Position numbers and translations under genes: made by a program. A stretch of 56,146 nt of DNA, from contig JALWYQ010000008.1 in the NCBI GenBank assembly GCA_027078365.1, forward strand, positions 1 to 56,146, written 5' to 3'. This DNA comes from Phycisphaerae bacterium. Lineage in GTDB: Bacteria; Planctomycetota; Phycisphaerae; Sedimentisphaerales; Sedimentisphaeraceae. Below the pieces are notes generated by a model. That model searched no databases, was not told the DNA's origin, and saw nothing but the letters and a program-made list of their open reading frames with translations. Shown one piece after another: positions 26,486-34,880 of the stretch. The stretch's first letter is position 1. Each line of letters opens with the position of its first letter.

Positions 26486-26920
26486 ATGAAATTATCTACT
26501 AGAAGCAGATATGGTATGAGAGCGGTACTTGATTTGGCGAGAAACTATGGCAACGGGCCATTGCAAATCAAATCTATCGCTCAGAATGAAGACATCTCGA
26601 ACAAGTATTTAGAGCAGTTGATTTCAGTGTTGAAATCGGCTGGGATGGTGCGCAGCCTGCGCGGCCCAAAGGGCGGCTATATGCTCGTAGAGCACCCTTC
26701 TAAAGTAACTCTGGGCGATGTTTTTAGGATTCTAGAGGGTCCTTTTGTGCCTGTTGAATGTATTGGCGACTCTGGTTATTGCGGTAGGTGTAGCGATTGT
26801 TTGATGCGCGAAGTTTGGGTAAAGCTACAAAAATCTATCGACAATGTGCTTGATTCGATTACTATGCAAGACCTTGTTGATAAGTACGGCGATGGCGAGA
26901 ATGTAAACTTTCACATCTAG
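26486..26920 (+). CDS. Rrf2-family transcriptional regulator with a four-cysteine cluster motif
   Basis: 144-residue winged-helix regulator. The N-terminus MKLSTRSRYGMRAVLDLA, the recognition helix region NKYLEQLISVLKSAG and the LRGPKGGYML wing are classic Rrf2. Near residues 91-105 it has Cys-x6-Cys-x2-Cys-x2-Cys, denser than the three-Cys motif of IscR and absent from CymR, so an Fe-S cofactor is likely. It is the first gene of a run comprising cysteine synthesis, quinolinate synthase, homocysteine synthesis and Fe-S assembly, which suggests it senses Fe-S or cysteine status and controls that operon and itself. IscR-like or CymR-like naming would be premature. Confidence 0.9.
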   Translation: MKLSTRSRYGMRAVLDLARNYGNGPLQIKSIAQNEDISNKYLEQLISVLKSAGMVRSLRGPKGGYMLVEHPSKVTLGDVFRILEGPFVPVECIGDSGYCGRCSDCLMREVWVKLQKSIDNVLDSITMQDLVDKYGDGENVNFHI

Positions 26921-26956
26921 AGGATCCGAGTTATCCTCTGGAAATAGAGGTATAAA

Positions 26957-27877
26957 GTGGCAAAGATACTTGATGACATTACAGAGGCTCTAGGGGCTAC
27001 TCCCTTGGTACGAATTAACAAGCTAGCTCCAAAAGATGCGAGAATCTTGGCTAAATGCGAATTTCTAAACCCTGGCGGTAGTATCAAGGATAGAATTGCG
27101 TTGGCAATGATTGATGCTGCAAGAGATAGCGGTAAACTCGCTGAAGGGGCTGTTATAATTGAGCCAACCAGCGGCAACACCGGTATTGGCCTTGCTATGG
27201 TGTGCGCATGTAGAAACTATCGATTAATACTTACTATGCCAGAATCTATGAGTGTAGAACGCCAAAAACTTCTCAAGATGTATGGCGCAGAAATTGTGCT
27301 TACTCCAAGCGAACTTGGAATGAAGGGGGCAATTAATAAAGCGCATGAGCTACTTGAGTCTCATAGGGGTGCGTTTATGCCAAGCCAGTTCTCTAATCCA
27401 GCGAATCCGCAAATTCATAGGGAAACGACTGCCAAAGAGATACTTGAAGCAACGGATTCAAAGGTGGATTTCTTTGTCGCAGGTGTTGGCACAGGTGGAA
27501 CGCTCACCGGTTGCGGTGATACGATTAAAAAGGTCAATCCTGATGCGCAAGTAGTGGCAGTTGAGCCTGTTGGTTCTGCAGTCTTGTCGGGCGAAGCGCC
27601 GGGGCCTCATAAAATTCAAGGCATTGGAGCTGGTTTTGTTCCAGAAGTCTTAAATCTTGATATTATTGATGAGGTTATCAAGGTTGCGGCTACTGATGCA
27701 ATGGAAACATCGCGCAGGTTGGCTAGAGAAGAGGGTCTTTTGGTTGGTATTAGTTCTGGAGCCAATGTTTTTGCTGCAATAGAGTTGGCTAAAAGGAAAG
27801 AGAATTACGGTAAGACAATCGTTACGATTCTCTGCGATACTGGGGAGAGGTATCTCTCTACAGAGCTTTTTAGATAA
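26957..27877 (+). CDS. cysK: Cysteine synthase A (O-acetylserine sulfhydrylase)
   Basis: PLP enzyme forming cysteine from O-acetylserine and sulfide. 306 residues, normal length. Seen: PLP-binding Lys44 in NPGGSIKDRI, the TSGNTG loop (71-76), a glycine-rich phosphate-binding loop GVGTGGTLTG, and GISSGAN near the C-terminus. It follows the Rrf2 gene by 36 nt and precedes serine acetyltransferase by 9 nt, so the two cysteine synthase complex partners are co-transcribed. Confidence 0.95.
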   Translation: MAKILDDITEALGATPLVRINKLAPKDARILAKCEFLNPGGSIKDRIALAMIDAARDSGKLAEGAVIIEPTSGNTGIGLAMVCACRNYRLILTMPESMSVERQKLLKMYGAEIVLTPSELGMKGAINKAHELLESHRGAFMPSQFSNPANPQIHRETTAKEILEATDSKVDFFVAGVGTGGTLTGCGDTIKKVNPDAQVVAVEPVGSAVLSGEAPGPHKIQGIGAGFVPEVLNLDIIDEVIKVAATDAMETSRRLAREEGLLVGISSGANVFAAIELAKRKENYGKTIVTILCDTGERYLSTELFR

Positions 27878-27886
27878 GGATTTACA

Positions 27887-28789
27887 ATGAATCAGCAACA
27901 GATTAAAGACTTAGCTAGTAAAATAGAACAGACTTACAGGCAAGACCACGGCATCAATTTTATAGATGTAAACAACCTTCCTCAAAGGAGTAAGATTCTC
28001 GAGGTTACAAACAACTTGCTTGAGCTATTGTTCCCTGGCTATGCCGGTACGAGAAGAATTACAAAGTCTAATATTGGATTCATCGTTGGCGACATCCTCT
28101 CTCAGGTGCAAGAAGATTTGACAGAGCAAGTAGAAAGAGCCTTGCGACATAAGTGTAGGAAAGAAGATTGCAATAGCGCAAATTGCAATATAAATGCTAG
28201 AGAAGTTACAAATAACTTTCTTGTTAAGCTACCTACAATTCGCGAAACTCTAAAAACAGACGTCGCAGCAGCTTACGATGGGGACCCAGCCGCAGAATCT
28301 TTTGAAGAGATTGTGATTAGCTATCCTGGTTTATTTGCTATCACGGTTCACCGTCTTGCGCATGAACTTTACGAGCAAAATGTTCCAATGATTCCAAGGA
28401 TAATGAGTGAGTACGCCCATAAGGAGACGGGCATCGATATTCACCCTGGTGCAACGATTGGAAAAAATTTCTTTATAGATCATGGCACCGGAGTTGTTAT
28501 CGGAGAGACGGCTATTATTGGCAATAACGTTAAGATTTATCAGGGCGTAACTCTCGGTGCGTTGAGTTTCCCGAAGGATGAGAGAGGTCGAATCATAAAG
28601 GGTGGCAAACGACATCCAACGATTGAAGATAATGTCACAATCTATGCCGAAGCAACAATCCTTGGCGATGTGGTTGTTGGTGAGGGTGCGGTTGTTGCCG
28701 GTAACGTATGGGTTAAAGAAAACGTAAAGCCTGGTGATACAGTTTTTACTGCCAGCCCAGAGTTGCTATTCAAGCACAAGAAGGGTTAG
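27887..28789 (+). CDS. cysE: Serine O-acetyltransferase (EpsC/CysE type)
   Basis: Makes O-acetylserine from serine and acetyl-CoA. 300 residues: a helical N-terminal domain (about 1-175) longer than in E. coli CysE, then a left-handed beta-helix with hexapeptide repeats containing HPGATIG, DHGTGVVIGETA and KRHPTI. The N-terminal part has a small cysteine cluster (CRKEDCNSANC) that is not needed for catalysis in known enzymes and may be regulatory. Its C-terminus ends in FKHKKG rather than the usual isoleucine that docks into CysK, so tight complex formation with CysK is uncertain. Confidence 0.93.
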   Translation: MNQQQIKDLASKIEQTYRQDHGINFIDVNNLPQRSKILEVTNNLLELLFPGYAGTRRITKSNIGFIVGDILSQVQEDLTEQVERALRHKCRKEDCNSANCNINAREVTNNFLVKLPTIRETLKTDVAAAYDGDPAAESFEEIVISYPGLFAITVHRLAHELYEQNVPMIPRIMSEYAHKETGIDIHPGATIGKNFFIDHGTGVVIGETAIIGNNVKIYQGVTLGALSFPKDERGRIIKGGKRHPTIEDNVTIYAEATILGDVVVGEGAVVAGNVWVKENVKPGDTVFTASPELLFKHKKG

Positions 28790-28827
28790 GCTTGAGAACT
28801 TACAAAATCTTATTATGAGAATATGAA

Positions 28828-29751
28828 ATGATAAAAGAGAAAATACTAGAGTTAAAAAAGAAACGCAATGCAATAATCTTGGCGCATAACTATTGTGTCG
28901 GAGAAGTGCAAGACATTGCAGATTTTGCAGGAGACTCGCTTGGCCTGAGCAAACAAGCTGCCCAGACAGATGCCGATGTGATTGTCTTTTGTGGTGTTCA
29001 CTTTATGGCAGAGACGGCTAAGATTTTATCTCCGCAGAAAACGGTTCTAATTCCAGACTCTAGTGCAGGTTGCCCAATGGCAGATATGATAACCGCTACA
29101 GAACTTGTTGAGTTTAAGGCTAAGTATCCAGATGCGGTTGTTGTCTGCTATGTTAACAGCTCCGCAGAGGTTAAGGCCTTGAGTGATTATTGCTGTACTA
29201 GCGGCAACGCAGTTGAGCTAGTTGCGAATATAGAGCAAGATAAGCAGATTCTGTTTGTACCAGATAGAAATCTCGGCTCGTATGTTAAAGAAATGACAGG
29301 CAGAGATATCGTGCTGTGGCAGGGTTATTGCCCGATACATGAGGTCATTACAGATAAAAAGATATCTACCGTTAAACAAGAGCATCCAGAGGCTAGAGTT
29401 CTTGCGCACCCAGAATGCCCAGAAACATCAAGACATCTTGCTGATGAACTTCTAAGTACTGCGCAGATGCTAGACTACATCGGAAATAGCGATGCCGATG
29501 AGTTTGTTATTGCTACCGAATCTGGGATTATCCATGCGATAGAGAAACGCTCACCGGATAAAAAATTCTATAAGGCAAGCAGTGATGTGTGTGTTGATAT
29601 GAAAAAGATAACTCTTGAAAAGGTATTAAAATCTCTCGAAGATATGCAGCATGAAGTTGTTGTAGATTTAGAGGTAGCTAAGAAAGCTAAATTATCTTTA
29701 GATAGAATGCTTGAGGTTTTACCAGTTGCAAGTGAGAAAAAGAGTAACTAA
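28828..29751 (+). CDS. nadA: Quinolinate synthase NadA
   Basis: [4Fe-4S] enzyme that condenses iminoaspartate with dihydroxyacetone phosphate in de novo NAD synthesis. 307 residues, the short single-module form. The three cluster ligands are seen as Cys82 (AGCPMAD), Cys168 (GYCPIHE) and Cys255 (DVCVDMKK), matching the spacing of the structurally known enzyme. Other marks are AHNYCVGEVQDIADFAGDS and HPECPE. nadB and nadC are absent from the window; its place among cysteine and Fe-S assembly genes probably reflects cluster dependence. Confidence 0.95.
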   Translation: MIKEKILELKKKRNAIILAHNYCVGEVQDIADFAGDSLGLSKQAAQTDADVIVFCGVHFMAETAKILSPQKTVLIPDSSAGCPMADMITATELVEFKAKYPDAVVVCYVNSSAEVKALSDYCCTSGNAVELVANIEQDKQILFVPDRNLGSYVKEMTGRDIVLWQGYCPIHEVITDKKISTVKQEHPEARVLAHPECPETSRHLADELLSTAQMLDYIGNSDADEFVIATESGIIHAIEKRSPDKKFYKASSDVCVDMKKITLEKVLKSLEDMQHEVVVDLEVAKKAKLSLDRMLEVLPVASEKKSN

Positions 29752-29810
29752 TCAAATGAACCTTTAAAGCGTGCCTTTAATAAATCCAGAAGATTAAAAG
29801 AGATATCAAT

Positions 29811-31103
29811 ATGAACAAGAAAATAAAATACCATCTAGATACACTTGCGATTCACGCAGGTCATACGCCAGATAAAGATACACTCAGCAGGGCAGTACCG
29901 ATATATCAGACGAGTAGCTATGTATTTGAAAACTCTGAGCATGCGGCAGATTTATTCGCCCTAAAACAAGCCGGTAATATTTATACGAGGCTTATGAATC
30001 CAACTACGGACGTCTTGGAAAAGAGAATCGCCGCTATGGAGGGCGGAGTTGGGGCTGTTTGTTTTGCTTCTGGAATGGCAGCGATAACGGCTCTTGCCTT
30101 GACTCTGTGCAAAGCGGGAGATCACATCGTCTCGTCTAGTTCTCTCTATGGCGGAACCTACACACTCTTTAGCCAGACGCTTAAGAAGTATGGCATTGAT
30201 GTTAGTTTTGTGGACCCAAGTGAGAGTCAGAATTTTGCGGATGCTATAAAAGATAACACCAAGCTCGTTTACATTGAGACCATTGGAAATCCTAAGAATG
30301 ACGTCATTGATTATCCAATGATTACTACGGTTGCGCACGAGGCAGGAGTTCTTGTTGCCTGCGATAATACGGTTGCTTCTCCAATGTTGTTTCGTCCAAT
30401 TGAGTATGGTGTAGATATTGTAGTTCACAGCTGCACAAAGATTATTGGTGGTCACGGCACTAGCATTGGCGGAATAGTCGTTGATTCTGGTAAGTTTGAT
30501 TTTGCAGCTTCCACAAGGTACCCTGAAATGCTTGCGCCTGATGAGAGTTATCATGGTCTAAAGTACGTTGAAACGTTTGGCGAGTTTGCATTTTTGGCAA
30601 AGCTGCGCACCCAGACGCTTAGAGATATGGGGGCTTGTATTTCGCCGTTCAATGCATTCTTATTGATTCAAGGGCTTGAGACGATTCACCTAAGAGTTCC
30701 TCGTCATTGCAGTAATGCACTTGAGTTGGCTAAATATCTAGAATCTCATCCAGCCGTTAGCTGGGTAAATTATCCAGGTCTTGAGTCGCACCGTGATTAT
30801 GCAAGGGCGAAAAAGTTTCTGCCAAACGGCCAAGGTGCGATAGTTGGTTTTGGAATAAAAGGTGGTAAAGAAGCGGGTAAGCGTTTTATTGAAAGTGTAA
30901 AACTTGCAAGCCATCTTGCCAATATACTTGATTCAAAGACGCTTGTGATTCATCCGGCATCAACTACGCATCAACAACTAAGCGACCAAGAACAGTTAGA
31001 TGCAGGTGTTAGCGCTGATTATATTAGAGTCTCTGTTGGTACAGAGCATATTGATGATATTATTGCTGATTTTGAATCGGCATTAGAAGAAAGTCAGAAT
31101 TAG
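29811..31103 (+). CDS. metY: O-acetylhomoserine sulfhydrylase-like PLP enzyme (MetY family)
   Basis: Cys/Met-metabolism PLP enzyme, 430 residues. Seen: [10 protein letters not shown] and [13 protein letters not shown] at the N-terminus, [13 protein letters not shown], the SGMAA loop (87-91), a D185 in ACDNT and PLP-binding Lys210 in [11 protein letters not shown]. The length and the [10 protein letters not shown] segment near the C-terminus favour O-acetylhomoserine aminocarboxypropyltransferase over cystathionine gamma-synthase. It would make homocysteine directly from sulfide, in line with the other sulfide users in this operon. Confidence 0.9.
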   Translation: MNKKIKYHLDTLAIHAGHTPDKDTLSRAVPIYQTSSYVFENSEHAADLFALKQAGNIYTRLMNPTTDVLEKRIAAMEGGVGAVCFASGMAAITALALTLCKAGDHIVSSSSLYGGTYTLFSQTLKKYGIDVSFVDPSESQNFADAIKDNTKLVYIETIGNPKNDVIDYPMITTVAHEAGVLVACDNTVASPMLFRPIEYGVDIVVHSCTKIIGGHGTSIGGIVVDSGKFDFAASTRYPEMLAPDESYHGLKYVETFGEFAFLAKLRTQTLRDMGACISPFNAFLLIQGLETIHLRVPRHCSNALELAKYLESHPAVSWVNYPGLESHRDYARAKKFLPNGQGAIVGFGIKGGKEAGKRFIESVKLASHLANILDSKTLVIHPASTTHQQLSDQEQLDAGVSADYIRVSVGTEHIDDIIADFESALEESQN

Positions 31104-31133
31104 TTTTTAACTGACTAGAGTGGAGTAATTTAA

Positions 31134-31979
31134 ATGTGGGACTATACAGATAAAGTAAAAGAACATTTCTTAAACCCTAGAAATGTTGGAGAAATAGAAA
31201 ATCCAGATGGAGTTGGTGAGGTTGGCTCGCTTGCTTGCGGTGATGCGCTTAAGCTGACGTTTAAACTTGATAAAGACGGCAAAATAGCTGATGCCAAGTT
31301 TAAAACTTTCGGCTGCGCTTCAGCGATTGCGTCCTCATCAGCCCTGACAGAAATAATAAAGGGTATGACTCTAGAAGAGGCTGCCAATGTCACAAACAAA
31401 GAGATAGCGGAATTCTTGGGTGGGCTTCCAGACCAGAAGATGCACTGTTCTGTAATGGGTAAGGAGGCGCTTGAGGCCGCTATAGAAAATTACAAGACAG
31501 GTAGTACGGTAACTCACGAGCTTGAGGGTAAGGTTATCTGTAAATGTTTTGGTGTAACCGAGAAAGAGATTGAGACAGTTGTCTTAGAAAATAATCTTAC
31601 AACAGTCGAGCAGGTTACAAACTACTGCAAAGCTGGAGGTGCTTGTGGCGGTTGTAGAGGTGAGATAAAGAGGGTGATTGATGAAGTTAGGGGAAAGCTT
31701 TCTAACGATGAGCAGCCTTTAAATAAAAAGCCTAGTAATCTAACTAATATCCAAAAAATACAACTTATCCAAGAGACGATAAACGAGCAAATCCGTCCGG
31801 CACTTCAAGCCGATGGCGGGGACCTTGAGCTTGTTGATGTTGTTGGCGATGAAGTCATTGTTGCGTTTAGAGGTATGTGTTCTGGTTGCAAGATGGCAGA
31901 GTTTACGATGCGAGATGTTGTTCAGGCTCGTCTTCGTGAATTTGTTAGTGATACGATAACTGTAACAGAACAGAAATAA
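31134..31979 (+). CDS. nifU: Fe-S cluster scaffold NifU (three-domain form)
   Basis: 281-residue modular scaffold. An IscU-like N-terminal domain has Cys35, Cys61 and Cys105; a central [2Fe-2S] domain of the BFD type has CKC at 136-138 and CGGC at 171-174; a C-terminal Nfu domain has CSGC at 249-252. It receives sulfur from the adjacent cysteine desulfurase (12 nt downstream). There are no nitrogenase genes nearby, so this is the general-purpose NIF-type assembly machinery found in several anaerobic lineages rather than nitrogen fixation. Confidence 0.94.
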   Translation: MWDYTDKVKEHFLNPRNVGEIENPDGVGEVGSLACGDALKLTFKLDKDGKIADAKFKTFGCASAIASSSALTEIIKGMTLEEAANVTNKEIAEFLGGLPDQKMHCSVMGKEALEAAIENYKTGSTVTHELEGKVICKCFGVTEKEIETVVLENNLTTVEQVTNYCKAGGACGGCRGEIKRVIDEVRGKLSNDEQPLNKKPSNLTNIQKIQLIQETINEQIRPALQADGGDLELVDVVGDEVIVAFRGMCSGCKMAEFTMRDVVQARLREFVSDTITVTEQK

Positions 31980-31991
31980 CAAGGCACTATT

Positions 31992-33146
31992 ATGAAAACA
32001 ATATATCTAGACAACAACGCAACAACCAGAGTTGCTGACGAAGTTTTTGAAGAGATTAAACCATTCTTTACCGAACTCTACGGCAATCCATCAAGCATGC
32101 ACACCTTTGGCGGTCAGATTGGAAAATATATTAAGAAAGCTAGAAAACAAGTCGCGACGCTCTTAAATTGCGACCCTAGCGAAATCCTCTTTACGAGCTG
32201 CGGCACCGAGAGTGATAACAATGCAATCTTGGGAACCCTCTCTGCGATGCCGGCAAGGCGTAAGATTATTACCTCGCGCGTAGAGCATCAGGCGGTGCTT
32301 GCCACCTGTAGAAGTCTGCCTGCGCAGGGCTACCATGTAGTTGAGATTGATGTTGACAAAAATGGCCGTCTTGATATGACGCAGCTTGAGAGAGAGATAG
32401 ATGACGATACTGCTCTTGTTTCAATAATGTATGCAAACAATGAGACCGGAACAATCTTCCCGATAGAAGAGATTGCCAAGCTAGCCAAAAGCCGAGGAGT
32501 TTTATTCCACACAGATGCGGTTCAAGCTGTTGGAAAGATTCCAATTGACCTTGAGAAACTTGGAGTTGATATGCTAAGTATCTCCGGCCACAAACTTCAC
32601 GCACCAAAGGGCATTGGCGTTTTATACATCAGAAAAGGTACACACGTCAAGCCGCTGATACTCGGCGGACACCAAGAGTATGGTCGCCGCGCTGGAACGG
32701 AAAATATCACAGGTATTGTTGCGATTGGCAAAGCCTGCGAGCTTGCGCAGCAATGGATAGACCACGAGAATACTGTTGTTAAAAAGTTGCGAGATAGATT
32801 AGAAAAGGGCCTGCTCTCTTCTTGTAAAGATGCAATTGTAAATGGCGATGTAAAAAATCGCTTGCCAAATACGACCAATATAAGTTTTGAATTTATCGAG
32901 GGCGAGGCAATACTGTTGATGCTAGACCAATTCGGAATCTGCGCTAGTAGTGGTTCTGCCTGTACGAGCGGTTCGCTTGAACCAAGCCACGTTCTTCGCG
33001 CAATGGGAGTGCCATTCACAGCAGCGCACGGTTCGATACGTTTTAGTCTCAGCAGGTACAACACTCAAGAAGAAATTGATTTTGTAATAGAAAAGATGCC
33101 GGCAATCATAGACCGCCTGCGTGAGCTTTCTCCTTTTGTTAAATAG
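31992..33146 (+). CDS. nifS: Cysteine desulfurase NifS
   Basis: PLP enzyme that releases sulfur from cysteine for NifU. 384 residues. Seen: IYLDNNATTRV at the start, EHQAVL with the PLP-stacking His99, PLP-binding Lys201 in SISGHKLHAPKG, and the persulfide-forming Cys324 in SSGSACTSGSLEPSHVL, the group I (NifS/IscS) loop. Part of the Rrf2-headed operon. Confidence 0.95.
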   Translation: MKTIYLDNNATTRVADEVFEEIKPFFTELYGNPSSMHTFGGQIGKYIKKARKQVATLLNCDPSEILFTSCGTESDNNAILGTLSAMPARRKIITSRVEHQAVLATCRSLPAQGYHVVEIDVDKNGRLDMTQLEREIDDDTALVSIMYANNETGTIFPIEEIAKLAKSRGVLFHTDAVQAVGKIPIDLEKLGVDMLSISGHKLHAPKGIGVLYIRKGTHVKPLILGGHQEYGRRAGTENITGIVAIGKACELAQQWIDHENTVVKKLRDRLEKGLLSSCKDAIVNGDVKNRLPNTTNISFEFIEGEAILLMLDQFGICASSGSACTSGSLEPSHVLRAMGVPFTAAHGSIRFSLSRYNTQEEIDFVIEKMPAIIDRLRELSPFVK

Positions 33147-33223
33147 AAGCCTTTAACTGATTCAACACTACTAAAAGGTGTTTGGCAACCTTTAGTTGGA
33201 TAGATGGTAAGGAGTTGGAGTCG

Positions 33224-33742
33224 ATGCCAAATTCAGAATATTTGCTGGATAAACACACAGATTCATCTACTGTGTTTACAGGTCATTGGATGAAAGTCGA
33301 ATGTGTTAATATGGGGCCTATCGTGCCACTGCTTTTATCTGTTATCGTTATTGGCTGTATTCTATTGTTCTTTCTAATAAGACGTAGAATGGCCAAGCAA
33401 ACTGATCAGCGCAGGCATCTTGTGAAAACTAGAAAAGCAGTGGCAATTTCGATTTTGACACTTATTGTATGTTTATTGTTTTTTGTCTTACCAAGAATCA
33501 ATAAAGAAACACACAATACTAGAACGCACACTGCTCATGAAGCACTTATGACTTCACTAATGGTAGCATTAAATGATTACCACAGAGACAATGGAGTATA
33601 TCCAAATTCTCTCAACGAACTGAAAGACATAGAATATTGTGATGGCGCAACACCAGACTTAATAAAAGATTTTAAATACAAGTCTGATGGAGATCGCTAT
33701 GATCTTTCATTTTATTTAACACAAACGATGCTAAAGAAATAG
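33224..33742 (+). CDS. Small membrane protein with two hydrophobic helices
   Basis: Unknown function. The ATG at 33224 is preferred to an upstream TTG at 33182 because AAGGAG lies 9 nt before it. The 172-residue protein has membrane segments at about 32-53 and 72-90, then a 80-residue C-terminal part with ALNDYHRDNGVYPNSLNEL, a motif that echoes the pseudopilin-like tail of the 7.5-11.5 kb paralogues. It follows nifS by 77 nt and may be the last gene of that operon or an independent gene next to the defence island. Confidence 0.65.
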   Translation: MPNSEYLLDKHTDSSTVFTGHWMKVECVNMGPIVPLLLSVIVIGCILLFFLIRRRMAKQTDQRRHLVKTRKAVAISILTLIVCLLFFVLPRINKETHNTRTHTAHEALMTSLMVALNDYHRDNGVYPNSLNELKDIEYCDGATPDLIKDFKYKSDGDRYDLSFYLTQTMLKK

Positions 33743-33763
33743 AAATCCCGTAGAGATAGAATA

Positions 33764-33883
33764 TTTGCAAATCCGAAGAATACAAGCACCTTTTCTCCTC
33801 TAGTCTCATAGGCTCGCTTCCTAATTTCCCTTTTGCGTCCCTAGCTTTAATGGTGAACGGGGCAAAAGGTGCTAGAGATGCAA
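33764..33883. repeat. Dispersed repeat fragment and imperfect hairpin at the island edge
   Basis: tttgcaaatccgaagaat (from 33764) repeats a string found at 14541 and 14985 inside the palindromic blocks, so this is a degenerate member of the same family. Further right, 33833-33845 and 33871-33883 form an imperfect 13-bp inverted repeat (11 of 13 matching). It lies between convergent genes; no U-run follows the stem, so a terminator role is uncertain. Confidence 0.6.
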
Positions 33884-33902
33884 CAGATCGGTGTTTTTCG
33901 AA

Positions 33903-34880
33903 TTACACGGTAAGGGTTCCTGTTACTTCAAAATCTTTGAGTAGCTCAAAGCAATTGCTACCACGGCAATATTCATTGAGGTGTTTTTGATATTGTTCTT
34001 TGGTGAGAATGCTGATGTCATCATTCTGGATGGCTCCGTCATTTCTAGGGTCTGATATGTCCAAGCCAATTCCAAAGAATAATCCGCCCAGATCTGTGAG
34101 GAAATAGCGATTGTGAAGTCGTTCCGTTCGAACATCGTGTTCTTTCCAAAGATGCACGTGCACTTTCAACCCGGTCGGTATGTGCCGTGGCAATTGCTGC
34201 TCTATGTTATGTTCGAGTGTACTAGCAATAGTTTCATATGAATCGACATTGTCGTAGCATTTGACTTGTCGATGTAATTCAATCGAGAAATCATCTGTTA
34301 CACCATTTTGATTTTGTGCGACAGATCGTTTGTAGTTTTCAGGAATAACTGCTTTCAACATTTCAGTAAAAGGCTCTGTATATCGTTGAGCAAAACAATC
34401 AAAATATGGATCAATGAAGATAATTCGACTGGAGTTTTGCGATAATAGAGAAATTGCAGTCGCAAAATCATTGGCAGTTCTTGGTAAAATACCAGATGGA
34501 GGAGCCCACAGAGGTTCATTGTCCTCAGTTATAAATCGCCCATCAATGACATTTGACGAATCTTTGGATGTGTTCGATAGGATTGCAGCGAATGGTTTTC
34601 GGCTATGTTCTGCTCTTGCCGAATCAAGCCAAGGAGCGTTGCTGTTATATGGTGTTGCATTTTTACGTTTACAGAGTGAATGTGATGCAAGCATTACTTC
34701 TAAAGCTTTTTTTTCACGATCGCCATTTACTCTACAAGTTTTATAAACTTTCTTTTTCCACTTTCTCTTAGGGTATTCGCAAACCACCTTTCCCTTATGC
34801 CAGCCGCAAGTTCCAAGAATGGCACGAATGCGGTCAAAGGAAATCAATATGTTTGGATCGATAGCGTACTCTTTATGCAT
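33903..34880 (-). CDS. PLD-type protein, putative effector nuclease of the ATPase pair
   Basis: 325 residues from the ATG at 34880, which overlaps the ATPase stop by 8 nt; a longer reading from 34961 would run deep into the ATPase gene. Residues about 135-320 look like a phospholipase D-fold domain: a strand RIIFIDPYFD (152-161) and, at 256-270, H-N-R-x4-D-x6-G, which is the HxKx4Dx6GS signature with Lys replaced by Arg and the following Ser by Ile. A single motif suggests a dimer, as in BfiI or Nuc nucleases. The N-terminal third is basic with several Cys/His. The coupling to an AAA ATPase suggests a defence effector; nuclease activity is inferred, not shown. Confidence 0.68.
   Translation of the reverse strand: MHKEYAIDPNILISFDRIRAILGTCGWHKGKVVCEYPKRKWKKKVYKTCRVNGDREKKALEVMLASHSLCKRKNATPYNSNAPWLDSARAEHSRKPFAAILSNTSKDSSNVIDGRFITEDNEPLWAPPSGILPRTANDFATAISLLSQNSSRIIFIDPYFDCFAQRYTEPFTEMLKAVIPENYKRSVAQNQNGVTDDFSIELHRQVKCYDNVDSYETIASTLEHNIEQQLPRHIPTGLKVHVHLWKEHDVRTERLHNRYFLTDLGGLFFGIGLDISDPRNDGAIQNDDISILTKEQYQKHLNEYCRGSNCFELLKDFEVTGTLTV

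Noticed and set aside
31134-33146. NifU/NifS as evidence of nitrogen fixation
   Set aside because: No nitrogenase or other nif genes; these two with an Rrf2 regulator and cysteine genes are the general Fe-S assembly set in many anaerobes.
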